Part shown: one piece after another, positions 18,855-27,124 of the stretch
Layout: each line of letters opens with the position of its first letter
How positions within the stretch are numbered: position 1 is the stretch's first letter
Source of the DNA: Pseudomonas putida
GTDB lineage: Bacteria > Pseudomonadota > Gammaproteobacteria > Pseudomonadales > Pseudomonadaceae
NCBI RefSeq assembly: GCF_005080685.1
Contig: NZ_CP039371.1
Span: 5,952,001 to 6,016,000 of the forward strand
Reading direction: 5' to 3'
DNA length: 64,000 nucleotides
Translations under genes and position numbers: made by a program
Notes under the pieces: generated by a model
Told to the model about the DNA's origin: nothing
Databases searched by the model: none
The model's input: the letters and a program-made list of their open reading frames with translations, nothing else

Positions 18855-20270
18855 TCAAAGGTCGTTGTTCAGCTCGCGCCGCCAGAACAACTCATGGCGA
18901 CGCACAGCCTTGCGGAAAAACTCGTTCTCTCCGTATGGCGACGGGCGGCGCCCGGCCAGCCAGCGCTGCAACAGGCGACGCAAACGGCGCTTGAACGGGG
19001 CTGGTGGCTGCAGGTCATGCATCATGCCCAGGGCCATGGCCTTGTCGCGCTGGATAGCCAGGTCGAGCACCAGGCTGCACGGTGCCCATGGCTGGCCGGC
19101 TTCGAGTTGTGGCGGCAAGGCCACGCCGTCGCCACTCTCGCCCATCGGCCAGCGGTCGTTGTCATGCAGGTGGTTGGCATAGCACAGCAGCGTCTGCGGC
19201 TGCCAGGCCAGGCCTTCGAGGGCCTCGAGCACCGCCGCCTGGGCGCAGATATGGTCGGGGTGCGGGTCGAGCTGTGGGTGCGGCATGACCAGCACCTGGG
19301 GCTTGGCCAGCTCCAGCAGGGCGCGCAGGTCGGCCAGCAGGTTGCGCCAGGTCGGTGCACCGTCGACATCGCCAGGCAACTGCAGCGGATTGAACTGACG
19401 GAAGGTGCGGATATCGTCCAGCTCGGCCTCGCGTGACGCCATAGGCACGTCGGGGTCTGCCTGCATCGCTGGCAGTTGCAGGCAGAAGTAGCCCAACTGG
19501 ATGCACTGCGACTCCGGCACGCCCGCCCAGCGCGGCACCGCGATGCTGTCCCAGGCGCGCAGACGGCCCTTGAGGCGTGCGGCATCGGCTTGGCCCATTC
19601 CCATCTGCTGGTAGTGCTCGGCCTCGATTTCACCCGCGGTCAGGGTCACCACCCAGGTCTCCTCGGCCTGGCTGTACAGACCATAGGCTGCAAGCTCCGC
19701 ATCGTCGGCATGCGGGGCGATGACCATCACCCGGCGGCGGCGCAACTCGACGCTGGGCGTGACCCAAAGGCGTGGCTCGCCCTGCAGCCGACAGTGACGA
19801 CCGCGCAGGCGCAGCCCACCGGCCTGCAGCGGTGCGGCCAGCCCTGTGAGGTTCAGGTAGCGCAGGCCGTCGACGCCGCGCTCGAACGTTTGGCGGTCGC
19901 TCTGGGCACCGGCCATCAGCTCGATCCGGGGGTCGAGAAAACGCCCCAGCCAGGTACTTTTGACGCGCAGCGCCAGCACCAGGGTTTCATCGCCCGCGAG
20001 GGCAACATCGGTAACGAGCATGCCACCGCGCAGACTCACGGTCGTTTCGACAGCGTGCTCGCCGAAATCGTACGCGTAGTCCTCGCCTGGCGCGTAGAAC
20101 AGATGGTCGGCGAACCAGGCCTCATGCCCAGCCCAGAGCAGCGGCAACAGCAACAGTGGCAACCACCACCAACTGAACACACCCAGCAACAGCAGCGCGA
20201 CCAGTGCCGCGAGCAGGCCCAGGCGCTTGTTGCGCCGATGGCGCTTGAGCAACTGCTGCTTGCGGCTCAC
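18855..20270 (-). CDS. dnpA: PIG-L family de-N-acetylase (DnpA-like)
   Basis: Zinc deacetylase of 471 residues. Residues 1-50 hold a basic segment and hydrophobic helices (LLAALVALLLLGVFSWWWLPLL with a second stretch), so it is inner-membrane anchored. The metal motif is APHADDAELAAYG near 190, with HPQLDPHPDH about 100 residues on. The GTG start at 20270 overlaps the mig-14 stop (GTGA), which fixes it; an upstream extension would run into mig-14. DnpA (PA5002) of P. aeruginosa has the same neighbours and affects drug tolerance of persisters. Its natural substrate, probably an LPS-core or surface N-acetyl sugar, is not established. Confidence 0.85.
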   Translation of the reverse strand: MSRKQQLLKRHRRNKRLGLLAALVALLLLGVFSWWWLPLLLLPLLWAGHEAWFADHLFYAPGEDYAYDFGEHAVETTVSLRGGMLVTDVALAGDETLVLALRVKSTWLGRFLDPRIELMAGAQSDRQTFERGVDGLRYLNLTGLAAPLQAGGLRLRGRHCRLQGEPRLWVTPSVELRRRRVMVIAPHADDAELAAYGLYSQAEETWVVTLTAGEIEAEHYQQMGMGQADAARLKGRLRAWDSIAVPRWAGVPESQCIQLGYFCLQLPAMQADPDVPMASREAELDDIRTFRQFNPLQLPGDVDGAPTWRNLLADLRALLELAKPQVLVMPHPQLDPHPDHICAQAAVLEALEGLAWQPQTLLCYANHLHDNDRWPMGESGDGVALPPQLEAGQPWAPCSLVLDLAIQRDKAMALGMMHDLQPPAPFKRRLRRLLQRWLAGRRPSPYGENEFFRKAVRRHELFWRRELNNDL

Positions 20271-21163
20271 ACCTGGAACACCGGCACAGGGTTGCACCAA
20301 CGGTCCTTGTACTCGCGATCGGCACGGCCGAACGAGAACCGCAACGGCTTGTTACGCGCCTGGGCGTCTTCCCAGGCAGCCTGGGTATTGAGGAAGCTCA
20401 GGACGCTGCCAGGGCTGAAGGCCTTGGTCTCGGGGTCGACGCCGCCATTGACGTACTCGACGCTGATCCATTCCGGCGCCTCGACCCGATACACCAGCTG
20501 AATGGCGATGGCCTTGCCTTCAAGCAACAGCACCGAACCGATCAACAGTGAACGCAAGCGTTCCAGCACCTCGGCCATGCGCTCGGCTCCGGTGGCCGGG
20601 AAGCCCCAGCGGCGCTGGAACAGGTCGCAGTACATCGCGGCGATCTCGACAGAGCCGAAATCGCCGATCGGCATGACCTGCCCACCGGCTTCTTCCAGCA
20701 GGCGCAGTTCGCGGCGCTGGTTGTAGCGGAATTTCTTCGACAGGTCTTCATGGGCACGGGCCATGGCCAGTTGCTCGGCCTGTGGTTTGAGGCCGACGAA
20801 GCGCCCCTGATTCAACTCGGACAGGTAGCGACCGGCATGACGCAGCGGGGCACCGGCCTGGGCATCGGCCGGCAGGATGATCTCGGCGTTGCCGAGATCG
20901 AACAGGCCTTTTTTACCTACGCGCTTGAGCACGTCCTTGGACAACGCCAGGTGGCGCCCCCAGGCAGGCAGCGCGGCCTTGAGTTCACCAGCCTGGTACC
21001 AGCCCAGGTAGCGCACCGGGATCTGCGCCAGGTCGGCCAGTTGCTCGATCACCAGTGGATGGCTGGCGACACTGCCGCCAAAGCGCGTCCAGGCCTCGGC
21101 ATAGGCAACCGCGTCGATGGGCGTCCAACCGCGTTCGCGAAACGCTTGCAGGTGGTTGAGCAT
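20267..21163 (-). CDS. mig-14: Mig-14-like GNAT-fold protein
   Basis: A 298-residue protein resembling Salmonella/Pseudomonas Mig-14, linked there to resistance to antimicrobial peptides. The ATG at 21163 overlaps the preceding stop (TGATG), and the length then matches the family. The long upstream frame to 21391 is a shadow of the glycosyltransferase. The middle holds a basic KKFRYNQRRELRLLEEAGG segment, and the C-terminus has FSFGRADREYKDRWC, as in peptidoglycan/FemX-like GNAT transferases. Its stop overlaps the dnpA start. Four-base or shorter junctions on both sides indicate one translationally coupled unit. Confidence 0.85.
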   Translation of the reverse strand: MLNHLQAFRERGWTPIDAVAYAEAWTRFGGSVASHPLVIEQLADLAQIPVRYLGWYQAGELKAALPAWGRHLALSKDVLKRVGKKGLFDLGNAEIILPADAQAGAPLRHAGRYLSELNQGRFVGLKPQAEQLAMARAHEDLSKKFRYNQRRELRLLEEAGGQVMPIGDFGSVEIAAMYCDLFQRRWGFPATGAERMAEVLERLRSLLIGSVLLLEGKAIAIQLVYRVEAPEWISVEYVNGGVDPETKAFSPGSVLSFLNTQAAWEDAQARNKPLRFSFGRADREYKDRWCNPVPVFQV

Positions 21164-22293
21164 CAGGCCTGCCCCACCAGCGCCCGCACCTGCGGCAACT
21201 GCCAGAAGGCCTCGCGCACGGCGTGGTCGGAAAAACGTTCGTGCAAGCGCTGCAGCATGTGCTCGGCGCAGGCCTCGCGCTGCTCGGCATCCAGCCCGGC
21301 CATGTGCGTCAGGCCCTCGGCCAGTTGCGCGGCATCGCCCAGCGGGAACAGCACGCCAACACCTTCGACCACCTCGCGGGCACCGCCACAAGCGGTAGCC
21401 AGCAGGGGTACACCGGCCACCATCGCTTCGAGCAGGACCATGCCGAACGGCTCATGATCGGAACTCAGGGCGAACACGTCGAAGGCCTGGAAATAACGCC
21501 GCGCATCCGGCACCTGACCAAGGAAATCGACCTGGGCGGCAATGCCCAGCTCCGTGGCCAGGGCCTTGAGCTTGTCCTCCAGGCGACCTTGCCCGAGCAC
21601 CGCCAGGCGTGCGCCGGGCGGCAGCGACGGCAACGCCTGGGCAAAGCCGCGCAGCAAGGTGGCTTGATCCTTGTCAGGATGCAGCCGACCGACGTTGCCC
21701 ACGACCCACGCCCGCGCATCCAGGCCCAAGGCCGCGCGCGCCTCGGCGCGGGGCACCAGGGCAGTTTGCAATGCCGGAATGTCGATGCGGTTATAAAGCG
21801 TCTGGATACGCTCGGCCGGCCACTGCGGCAGGCAACGACGCATGTCGTCGCGCACCGCGTCCGACACACCGAGCAGGCTCAGGCGCTGACGGAACAGGTT
21901 GGCGAACAACCGACGGCCTTTGCGCTGGTAGTCACCGAAGGCATGGTGCACGCCGATCACCGGCAGACCGGTCGCCAGCAGGGTGATGTAGATCGGTTTG
22001 AAGCGATGGGCGATGCAAAAGCTGAAATCGCGCTCGGCGGCGATCCGGCGCAGCGCGCGGATCGCCCCCAGCTTCAGGCCGCGAACGGCCTTGGAGCTGA
22101 ACTCGAGGAACAGCACCTCGTCCGACGCACAGCCAGCGGCTACCTGCGGGTCGGCGGCGCCAGTGAGGAACACCGTGGTGACCTTGTAGCCGCTACCCTG
22201 GAACAGGCTGGCGTACTGACGGGCGCAGTCGAGGAACGGCCCGTCGTAGCCATGGCAGAACTGCAGTACGCGTGGCTCAGAGCGGCTGGTCAT
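21163..22293 (-). CDS. Glycosyltransferase family 4 protein (LPS core, WapH-like position)
   Basis: GT-B enzyme of 376 residues. Its N-terminal acceptor domain starts VLQFCHGYDGPFLD. The donor domain has VGNVGRLHPDKDQATLL, VLGQGRLEDKL and SSDHEPFGMVLLEAMVAGVPLLA with the E-x7-E motif near 290. It overlaps the carbamoyltransferase gene by 17 bases at its start and mig-14 by 3 bases at its end. The location matches wapH (PA5004) in P. aeruginosa. It probably adds a core sugar; which one is not determinable here. Confidence 0.86.
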   Translation of the reverse strand: MTSRSEPRVLQFCHGYDGPFLDCARQYASLFQGSGYKVTTVFLTGAADPQVAAGCASDEVLFLEFSSKAVRGLKLGAIRALRRIAAERDFSFCIAHRFKPIYITLLATGLPVIGVHHAFGDYQRKGRRLFANLFRQRLSLLGVSDAVRDDMRRCLPQWPAERIQTLYNRIDIPALQTALVPRAEARAALGLDARAWVVGNVGRLHPDKDQATLLRGFAQALPSLPPGARLAVLGQGRLEDKLKALATELGIAAQVDFLGQVPDARRYFQAFDVFALSSDHEPFGMVLLEAMVAGVPLLATACGGAREVVEGVGVLFPLGDAAQLAEGLTHMAGLDAEQREACAEHMLQRLHERFSDHAVREAFWQLPQVRALVGQA

Positions 22294-24034
22294 ACAGGGC
22301 CGCGCCGTCCTTGACCACCAGGATGTCTTCCATGATCAGGTACTGCAGATCCGAGCCGAAGAACATGTTCAGGGCGTCGGTCGGCGAGCAGATCATGGGT
22401 TCACCACGGCGGTTGAGCGAGGTGTTCAGCGACACGCCGTTGCCGGTCAGGTCTTCCAGCGCCTTCATCATGTCGTAGTAGCGCGGGTTGTACTCGCGCT
22501 TGAGCACCTGGGCGCGCGAAGTGCCGTCCTCGTGGACAACTTCCGGGACGCGGGTCTTCCACTCTTCGGCGACTTCGAAAGTGAAGGTCATGAACGGCGC
22601 CGGGTGGTCGACCTTGATCATCTGCGGGGCGACGGTGTCGAGCATCGACGGGCAGAAAGGCCTCCAGCGCTCGCGGAACTTGATCTGTTCGTTGATCCGG
22701 TCAGCCACGCCCGGCACGCTCGGGCAGCCGATGATCGAGCGACCACCCAGGGCACGCGGGCCGAATTCCATGCGGCCCTGGAACCAGGCCACGGGATTGC
22801 CGTCGACCATGATCTTGGCGATGCGCTGCGGCGTATCGTCGAGCTTGCGCCATTTGGGCGCGTTCGGATGACGGGCACAGGCGGCGATCACGTCTTCGTT
22901 CGAGTAGGCAGGGCCGAGGTAGACGTGCTCCATCTTCTCGACCGGCACGCCGCGGGCGTGGGACACGTAAGCAGCAGCACCCACCGCAGTACCGGCATCG
23001 CCGGACGCCGGCTGGACGAACAGTTCCTTGAGGTCGGGACGGGCGATGATCTTCTGGTTGAGCTTGACGTTCAGCGCGCAGCCGCCGGCGAAGGCCAGCT
23101 TGCCGGTTTCACGCAGGGTGTCGCCCAGGTAGTGGTCGATCATCTGCAGCGCCAGCTTCTCGAACAGCGCCTGCATGCTGGCCGCGTAATGGATGTACGG
23201 CTCGTCGGCGATATCGCCTTCGCGCTTGGGGCCCAGCCATTCGATCAGCTTGGGCGAGAAGTAGAACCCCTTGCCCTTCTCTTTATAACGACGCAGGCCG
23301 ATGACGTTGGCGTACTCGGTGTTGATCACCAGTTCGCCGTTTTCGAAACTGGCCAGGCGCGAGAAATCGTACTTGCTGGCATCGCCATAAGGGGCCATGC
23401 CCATGACCTTGAACTCGCCATCGAGCATCTCGAAGCCGAGGAACTCGGTGATCGCGCCATACAGGCCGCCCAAGGAATCTGGGTCGAAGAATTCTTTGAT
23501 CTTGTGGATCTTGCCGTTTTCGCCGTAGCCGAAGAAGGTGGTGGCGTACTCACCTTTGCCGTCGATGCCGAGGATCGCGGTCTTTTCCGTGAAGCCCGAG
23601 CAGTGATAGGCGCTGGAGGCGTGGGCCAGGTGGTGCTCGACCGGCTCGATCTTGACCTTCTTCGGGTCGAAGCCCAGCTGCTCCAGGCACCAGACAATCT
23701 TCTTGCGGTAGCGTTTGTAGCGACGGTTACCCATCAGGATGGCGTCGAGCGCACGATCCGGGGCGTACCAGTAACGCTTGGCATAGTGCCAGCGAGCCTT
23801 GCCGAACAGGCTGATCGGGGCGAACGGAATGGCCACCACGTCGACGTCGGATGGCTTGATGCCAGCCTGCTCCAGGCAGAACTTCGCCGATTCGTAGGGC
23901 ATGCGGTTCTTCGCATGCTTGTCACGCACGAAGCGCTCTTCTTCGGCGGCGGCAATCAGCTTGCCGTCGATGTACAGCGCCGCGGAAGGGTCATGGCTAA
24001 GGGCGCCGGACAGGCCAAGAATCGTCAATGCCAA
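22277..24034 (-). CDS. Carbamoyltransferase (LPS core carbamoylation)
   Basis: Full-length 585-residue member of the NodU/CmcH family, which transfers a carbamoyl group from carbamoyl phosphate to a hydroxyl. The N-terminal Kae1-like domain (ILGLSGALSHDPSAALYIDG; EHHLAHASSAY near 134-144, with metal-binding histidines) is followed by LAFAGGCALNVKLNQK and the YrdC-like C-terminal part (GRMEFGPRALGGRSI). Pseudomonas LPS carries a carbamoyl group on core heptose, and the P. aeruginosa homologue sits at the same place (PA5005), so that acceptor is likely. It is the first gene of the overlapped four-gene unit. Confidence 0.92.
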   Translation of the reverse strand: MALTILGLSGALSHDPSAALYIDGKLIAAAEEERFVRDKHAKNRMPYESAKFCLEQAGIKPSDVDVVAIPFAPISLFGKARWHYAKRYWYAPDRALDAILMGNRRYKRYRKKIVWCLEQLGFDPKKVKIEPVEHHLAHASSAYHCSGFTEKTAILGIDGKGEYATTFFGYGENGKIHKIKEFFDPDSLGGLYGAITEFLGFEMLDGEFKVMGMAPYGDASKYDFSRLASFENGELVINTEYANVIGLRRYKEKGKGFYFSPKLIEWLGPKREGDIADEPYIHYAASMQALFEKLALQMIDHYLGDTLRETGKLAFAGGCALNVKLNQKIIARPDLKELFVQPASGDAGTAVGAAAYVSHARGVPVEKMEHVYLGPAYSNEDVIAACARHPNAPKWRKLDDTPQRIAKIMVDGNPVAWFQGRMEFGPRALGGRSIIGCPSVPGVADRINEQIKFRERWRPFCPSMLDTVAPQMIKVDHPAPFMTFTFEVAEEWKTRVPEVVHEDGTSRAQVLKREYNPRYYDMMKALEDLTGNGVSLNTSLNRRGEPMICSPTDALNMFFGSDLQYLIMEDILVVKDGAALYDQPL

Positions 24035-24155
24035 GGGATGAGCCTCTTCATTCGGTAGAGATGCGCCAGCGGCCTCTTGGGTGGCTGGCGGCTAAAGAGC
24101 GGGATTATAACGCAAAGCACAGCATGCGCATGCCCCTGCGAGGGCTGCGCCTTCG

Positions 24156-24221
24156 ATCGCGCCACAAGGCCGCTCCCACAGGCATGGCGCTGTGCCTGTG
24201 GGAGCGGCCTTGTGGCGCGAT
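24156..24221. repeat. REP inverted pair, GCGCCACAAGGCCGC variant
   Basis: Perfect 29-base arms (24156-24184 and 24193-24221) separated by only 8 bases. The core GCGCCACAAGGCCGC differs from the copies at 1019 and 52589, but the TCCCACA tail is the same. It fills most of the gap between the carbamoyltransferase start and the rlmJ stop. Confidence 0.85.
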
Positions 24222-24222
24222 T

Positions 24223-24240
24223 GGGCCGCACAGCGGCCCC
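24223..24240 (-). terminator. GC-rich hairpin after rlmJ
   Basis: GGGCCGC, ACA, GCGGCCC lies 47 bases beyond the rlmJ stop and one base from the REP pair. It lacks a U-tract; the terminator role is tentative. Confidence 0.4.
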
Positions 24241-24286
24241 AGGCGTTCAACCGCAACGCATGCGTTGCAGGGACACTGCTGCTCGC

Positions 24287-25123
24287 TTACTCGGCGATCA
24301 ACCAGTCCATGCGGAAGCTGCCAGCGGTCTGCGCCAGTTCCTTGGCCAGCCAAGGCAGCAACTCGCGCAGCTCGTCCTCCAGTCCCCATGGCGGGTTGGC
24401 GATGGCCAGGCCGGAGCCGTTGAGGCCCTGCGGGCTGTCCTGGTGATGCACGTACAGCTCGACGCGCAGCAGCTTGGGCGCACCCGTGCTGGTCAGATCC
24501 TGATAGAAACGCGTGAGCGCGCGCTGGTCCTTGATCGGGTACCAAATGGCGGCGACGGTCTGGCGCATGCGGCTGATCGCCTCTTTCATCGCGACCGTGC
24601 AGCGTTTGAGCTCGTCGGCCTGCTCGAACGGCGGGTCGATCAGCATGATCGCGCGCTTTTCCTGCACGGGCAGCAGCGCTCGCGGCACATGCCAGCCCTC
24701 GCCCAGGTGGACGACCACTCGCGGGTCCTTCTTCATGTTCTCTTTGAGCAGCGGCCCGTCCTCCGGGTGCTTCTCGTTGAGCAGTGCACGGTCCTGCTGA
24801 CGCATCAGCCGCCGGGCAAGCTCGGGCGATCCTGGGTAGTAGCGCAATTCGCCATCGGCGTTCAGGCGCTTGATGATGCGCAGGTAGTCGGCGGTCATCG
24901 CCGGCAGATCGTCGCGATTCCACAGGCGCGCGACACCTTCGAGGTATTCGCCGGTACGGCTCGCCTGGTCGCCTTGCAGGTCATACAGACCAAGGCCGGC
25001 GTGCGTGTCGATGTAGGCGAACGGTTGCTCCTTGCGCGACATCAGGGCGATGAGGCGGGTCAGCACGATGTGCTTGAGTACGTCGGCATGGTTACCGGCG
25101 TGGAAGGCGTGACGATAGTTCAT
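24287..25123 (-). CDS. rlmJ: 23S rRNA (adenine-2030 N6)-methyltransferase RlmJ
   Basis: SAM-dependent rRNA methyltransferase of 278 residues, the family length. The start MNYRHAFHAGNHADVLKH is nearly invariant in RlmJ. DTHAGLGLYDL holds the SAM-binding region and IDPPFEQADE (about 164-173) is the DPPF catalytic motif of N6-adenine methyltransferases. The C-terminus PQGLNGSGLAIANPPWG is also typical. ATG 25123 follows GGAG (the plus strand reads CTCC). It is monocistronic: REP pairs flank it on both sides, separating it from the LPS block and from putP. Confidence 0.97.
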   Translation of the reverse strand: MNYRHAFHAGNHADVLKHIVLTRLIALMSRKEQPFAYIDTHAGLGLYDLQGDQASRTGEYLEGVARLWNRDDLPAMTADYLRIIKRLNADGELRYYPGSPELARRLMRQQDRALLNEKHPEDGPLLKENMKKDPRVVVHLGEGWHVPRALLPVQEKRAIMLIDPPFEQADELKRCTVAMKEAISRMRQTVAAIWYPIKDQRALTRFYQDLTSTGAPKLLRVELYVHHQDSPQGLNGSGLAIANPPWGLEDELRELLPWLAKELAQTAGSFRMDWLIAE

Positions 25124-25198
25124 GGCAACTCCTGCGGGGAGGGCAAGTTTACCTTGCCTTGCAGGCGACGTCAGGCCTGGCTGTCGGTCGGTGGTAGG

Positions 25199-25267
25199 GC
25201 CATCGCCGGCAAGCCGGCTCCTACAGGTTCGTCATGCTCCTGCAGGAGCCGGCTTGCCGGCGGTGGC
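25199..25267. repeat. REP inverted pair, GCCGGCAAGCCGGC family
   Basis: Arms 25199-25227 and 25239-25267 match at 27 of 29 positions and enclose 11 bases. They have the same core as the pair at 4875-4955. They lie between the putP stop (25290) and the rlmJ start. Confidence 0.85.
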
Positions 25268-25289
25268 ACCGCCACCGATTCAGCCGATG

Positions 25290-26768
25290 TTACTTCTCAG
25301 CGTGATACGCCGCATCGGCGGTCTCGAAGCGCTGCAGCATGGCCTGCGACGGGCTGCCCAGCTTGCTGACCAGCACGATGGCGATGCTGGCGAACAGGAA
25401 GCCCGGGATGATTTCGTACAGGCCCAAGGTGTCGAACTGCTTCCACAGGATCACGGTGACTGCACCGACCACGATACCGGCCAAGGCGCCGTTGCGGGTC
25501 ATGCCCTTCCACAGTACCGAGATCAGCACCACCGGACCGAAGGCGGCACCGAAGCCAGCCCAGGCGTAGGCGACCAGGCCCAGTACGCGGTTCTCCGGAT
25601 TGGCAGCCATGGCGATGGCGATCAACGCCACGGCCAGCACCATCAGGCGGCCGACCCATACCAGTTCGACCTGAGAGGCGTTCTTGCGCAGGAATGCCTT
25701 GTAGAAGTCCTCGGTCAGCGCGCTGGAGCACACCAGCAGCTGGCAGCTCAGGGTGCTCATCACCGCCGCCAGGATGGCCGACAGCAGCACACCGGCGATC
25801 CAGGGGTTGAACAGGATCTTCGCCAGCTCGATGAACACGCGCTCGTGGTTCTCGGAGACCGGACCTGCCAGGTCAGGGTGCGCCGAGAAATAGGCGATGC
25901 CGAAGAAGCCCACTGCACAGGTACCGGCCAGGCACAGGATCATCCAGGTCATGGAGATGCGACGGGCATTGGCGATCGACTTCACCGAATCGGCAGCCAT
26001 GAAGCGCGCCAGGATGTGCGGCTGGCCGAAATAGCCCAGACCCCAGCCCATCAGCGAGATGATGCCGATGAAGGTCGCCCCCTTGAGCATGTCGAAGTTC
26101 GCCGGGTTCTGCGCCTCGATCGCCAGGAAGGTGGTGTCGAAACCGCCGGTGGAGATCAGCACGATGATCGGGGTGAGGATCAGCGCGAAGATCATCAGCG
26201 ACGCCTGCACCGTATCGGTCCAGCTCACTGCCAGGAAACCACCGACGAAGGTGTAGGCGATGGTGGCCGCGGCGCCTGCCCACAGGGCAGTCTCGTACGG
26301 CATGTCGAAGGTGCTTTCGAACAAGCGTGCGCCGGCAACGATGCCCGAGGCACAGTAGATGGTGAAGAACACCAGGATGACGATGGCCGAGATGATCCGC
26401 AGCAGGCCGCTCTTGTCTTCGAAACGGCTGGCGAAGTAGTCCGGCAGGGTCAGCGCGTCGCCGTTGTGCTCGGTCTGCACCCGCAGGCGCCCCGCAACGA
26501 ACAGCCAGTTCAGGTAGGCACCGACGGTCAGGCCGATGGCGATCCAGGCTTCGGAGAGGCCGGAGAAGTAGATGGCGCCCGGCAGGCCCATCAGCAACCA
26601 GCCGCTCATGTCGGAGGCGCCGGCGGAGAGCGCGGTGACCACGCTGCCGAGGCTGCGACCACCCAGGATGTAATCGGAAAGATTCTTGGTGGAGCGATAG
26701 GCAGCGAAGCCGATCAGCACCATTGCAGCGATGTAGATCACGAAAGTGATCGTGAGTGGATTGCCCAT
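25290..26768 (-). CDS. putP: Sodium/proline symporter PutP
   Basis: Inner-membrane SSS-family transporter that imports proline with Na+. It has 492 residues with about 13 transmembrane helices. ASDMSGWLLMGLPGAIYFSG (about 50-69) is the TM2 segment that lines the Na+ and proline sites, and VGGFLAVSWTDTVQASLM is also characteristic. It is divergent from putA across a 356-base control region with repeated GTTGCA sites, so both are expected to be repressed by PutA without proline. No truncation is seen. Confidence 0.97.
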   Translation of the reverse strand: MGNPLTITFVIYIAAMVLIGFAAYRSTKNLSDYILGGRSLGSVVTALSAGASDMSGWLLMGLPGAIYFSGLSEAWIAIGLTVGAYLNWLFVAGRLRVQTEHNGDALTLPDYFASRFEDKSGLLRIISAIVILVFFTIYCASGIVAGARLFESTFDMPYETALWAGAAATIAYTFVGGFLAVSWTDTVQASLMIFALILTPIIVLISTGGFDTTFLAIEAQNPANFDMLKGATFIGIISLMGWGLGYFGQPHILARFMAADSVKSIANARRISMTWMILCLAGTCAVGFFGIAYFSAHPDLAGPVSENHERVFIELAKILFNPWIAGVLLSAILAAVMSTLSCQLLVCSSALTEDFYKAFLRKNASQVELVWVGRLMVLAVALIAIAMAANPENRVLGLVAYAWAGFGAAFGPVVLISVLWKGMTRNGALAGIVVGAVTVILWKQFDTLGLYEIIPGFLFASIAIVLVSKLGSPSQAMLQRFETADAAYHAEK

Positions 26769-26818
26769 GCGTGTGCCCTGGCGTTTGTTTTTATCTCATG
26801 TACAAACCGCCGAGAGAC

Positions 26819-27057
26819 GGTTGCACCCAGGTGGCGCATCCTATGCAACAACGCAAATACGGTGCAACCCTTTTTGCCGCGCCAGTTGCACCAAGGCGTA
26901 TTTTTCCGAAATTGCCTACTTTTTGCTCCTTTCTGGAGCAAGAACGGCCTTTTTAAGAAAAAACTGCACTTAAAATGACCATTTTCAGGTTGTGGATAAC
27001 GCTGGGTGACACAGCGAAACCACGCCGCAAAAAATTCAGGTTGCACCTAGTTGCACC
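26819..27057. promoter_or_regulatory. putP-putA control region with six GTTGCA-type operator sites
   Basis: The 356-base gap between putP and putA contains GTTGCA(CC) or its complement at 26819-26827, 26844-26849, 26861-26869, 26885-26892, 27039-27047 and 27050-27057. GTTGCA is the core recognised by the ribbon-helix-helix domain of enterobacterial PutA. The sites form two groups: four beside putP and a tandem pair 11 bases apart beside putA. The region between them is AT-rich and suits promoters. The motif copies are seen directly; PutA binding is inferred. Confidence 0.75.
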
Positions 27058-27124
27058 CGAAATCGCCTACAGCTAATCTTGGCGCCAGCTTAGGCCACAA
27101 CCGTGGCAATAACGAGGATAAGAA

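Noticed and set aside
20267..21391. Longer Mig-14 start at 21391
   Set aside because: The added residues are Arg/Gly/Ala-rich and overlap the glycosyltransferase by over 200 bases; TGATG at 21161-21165 gives the family length.
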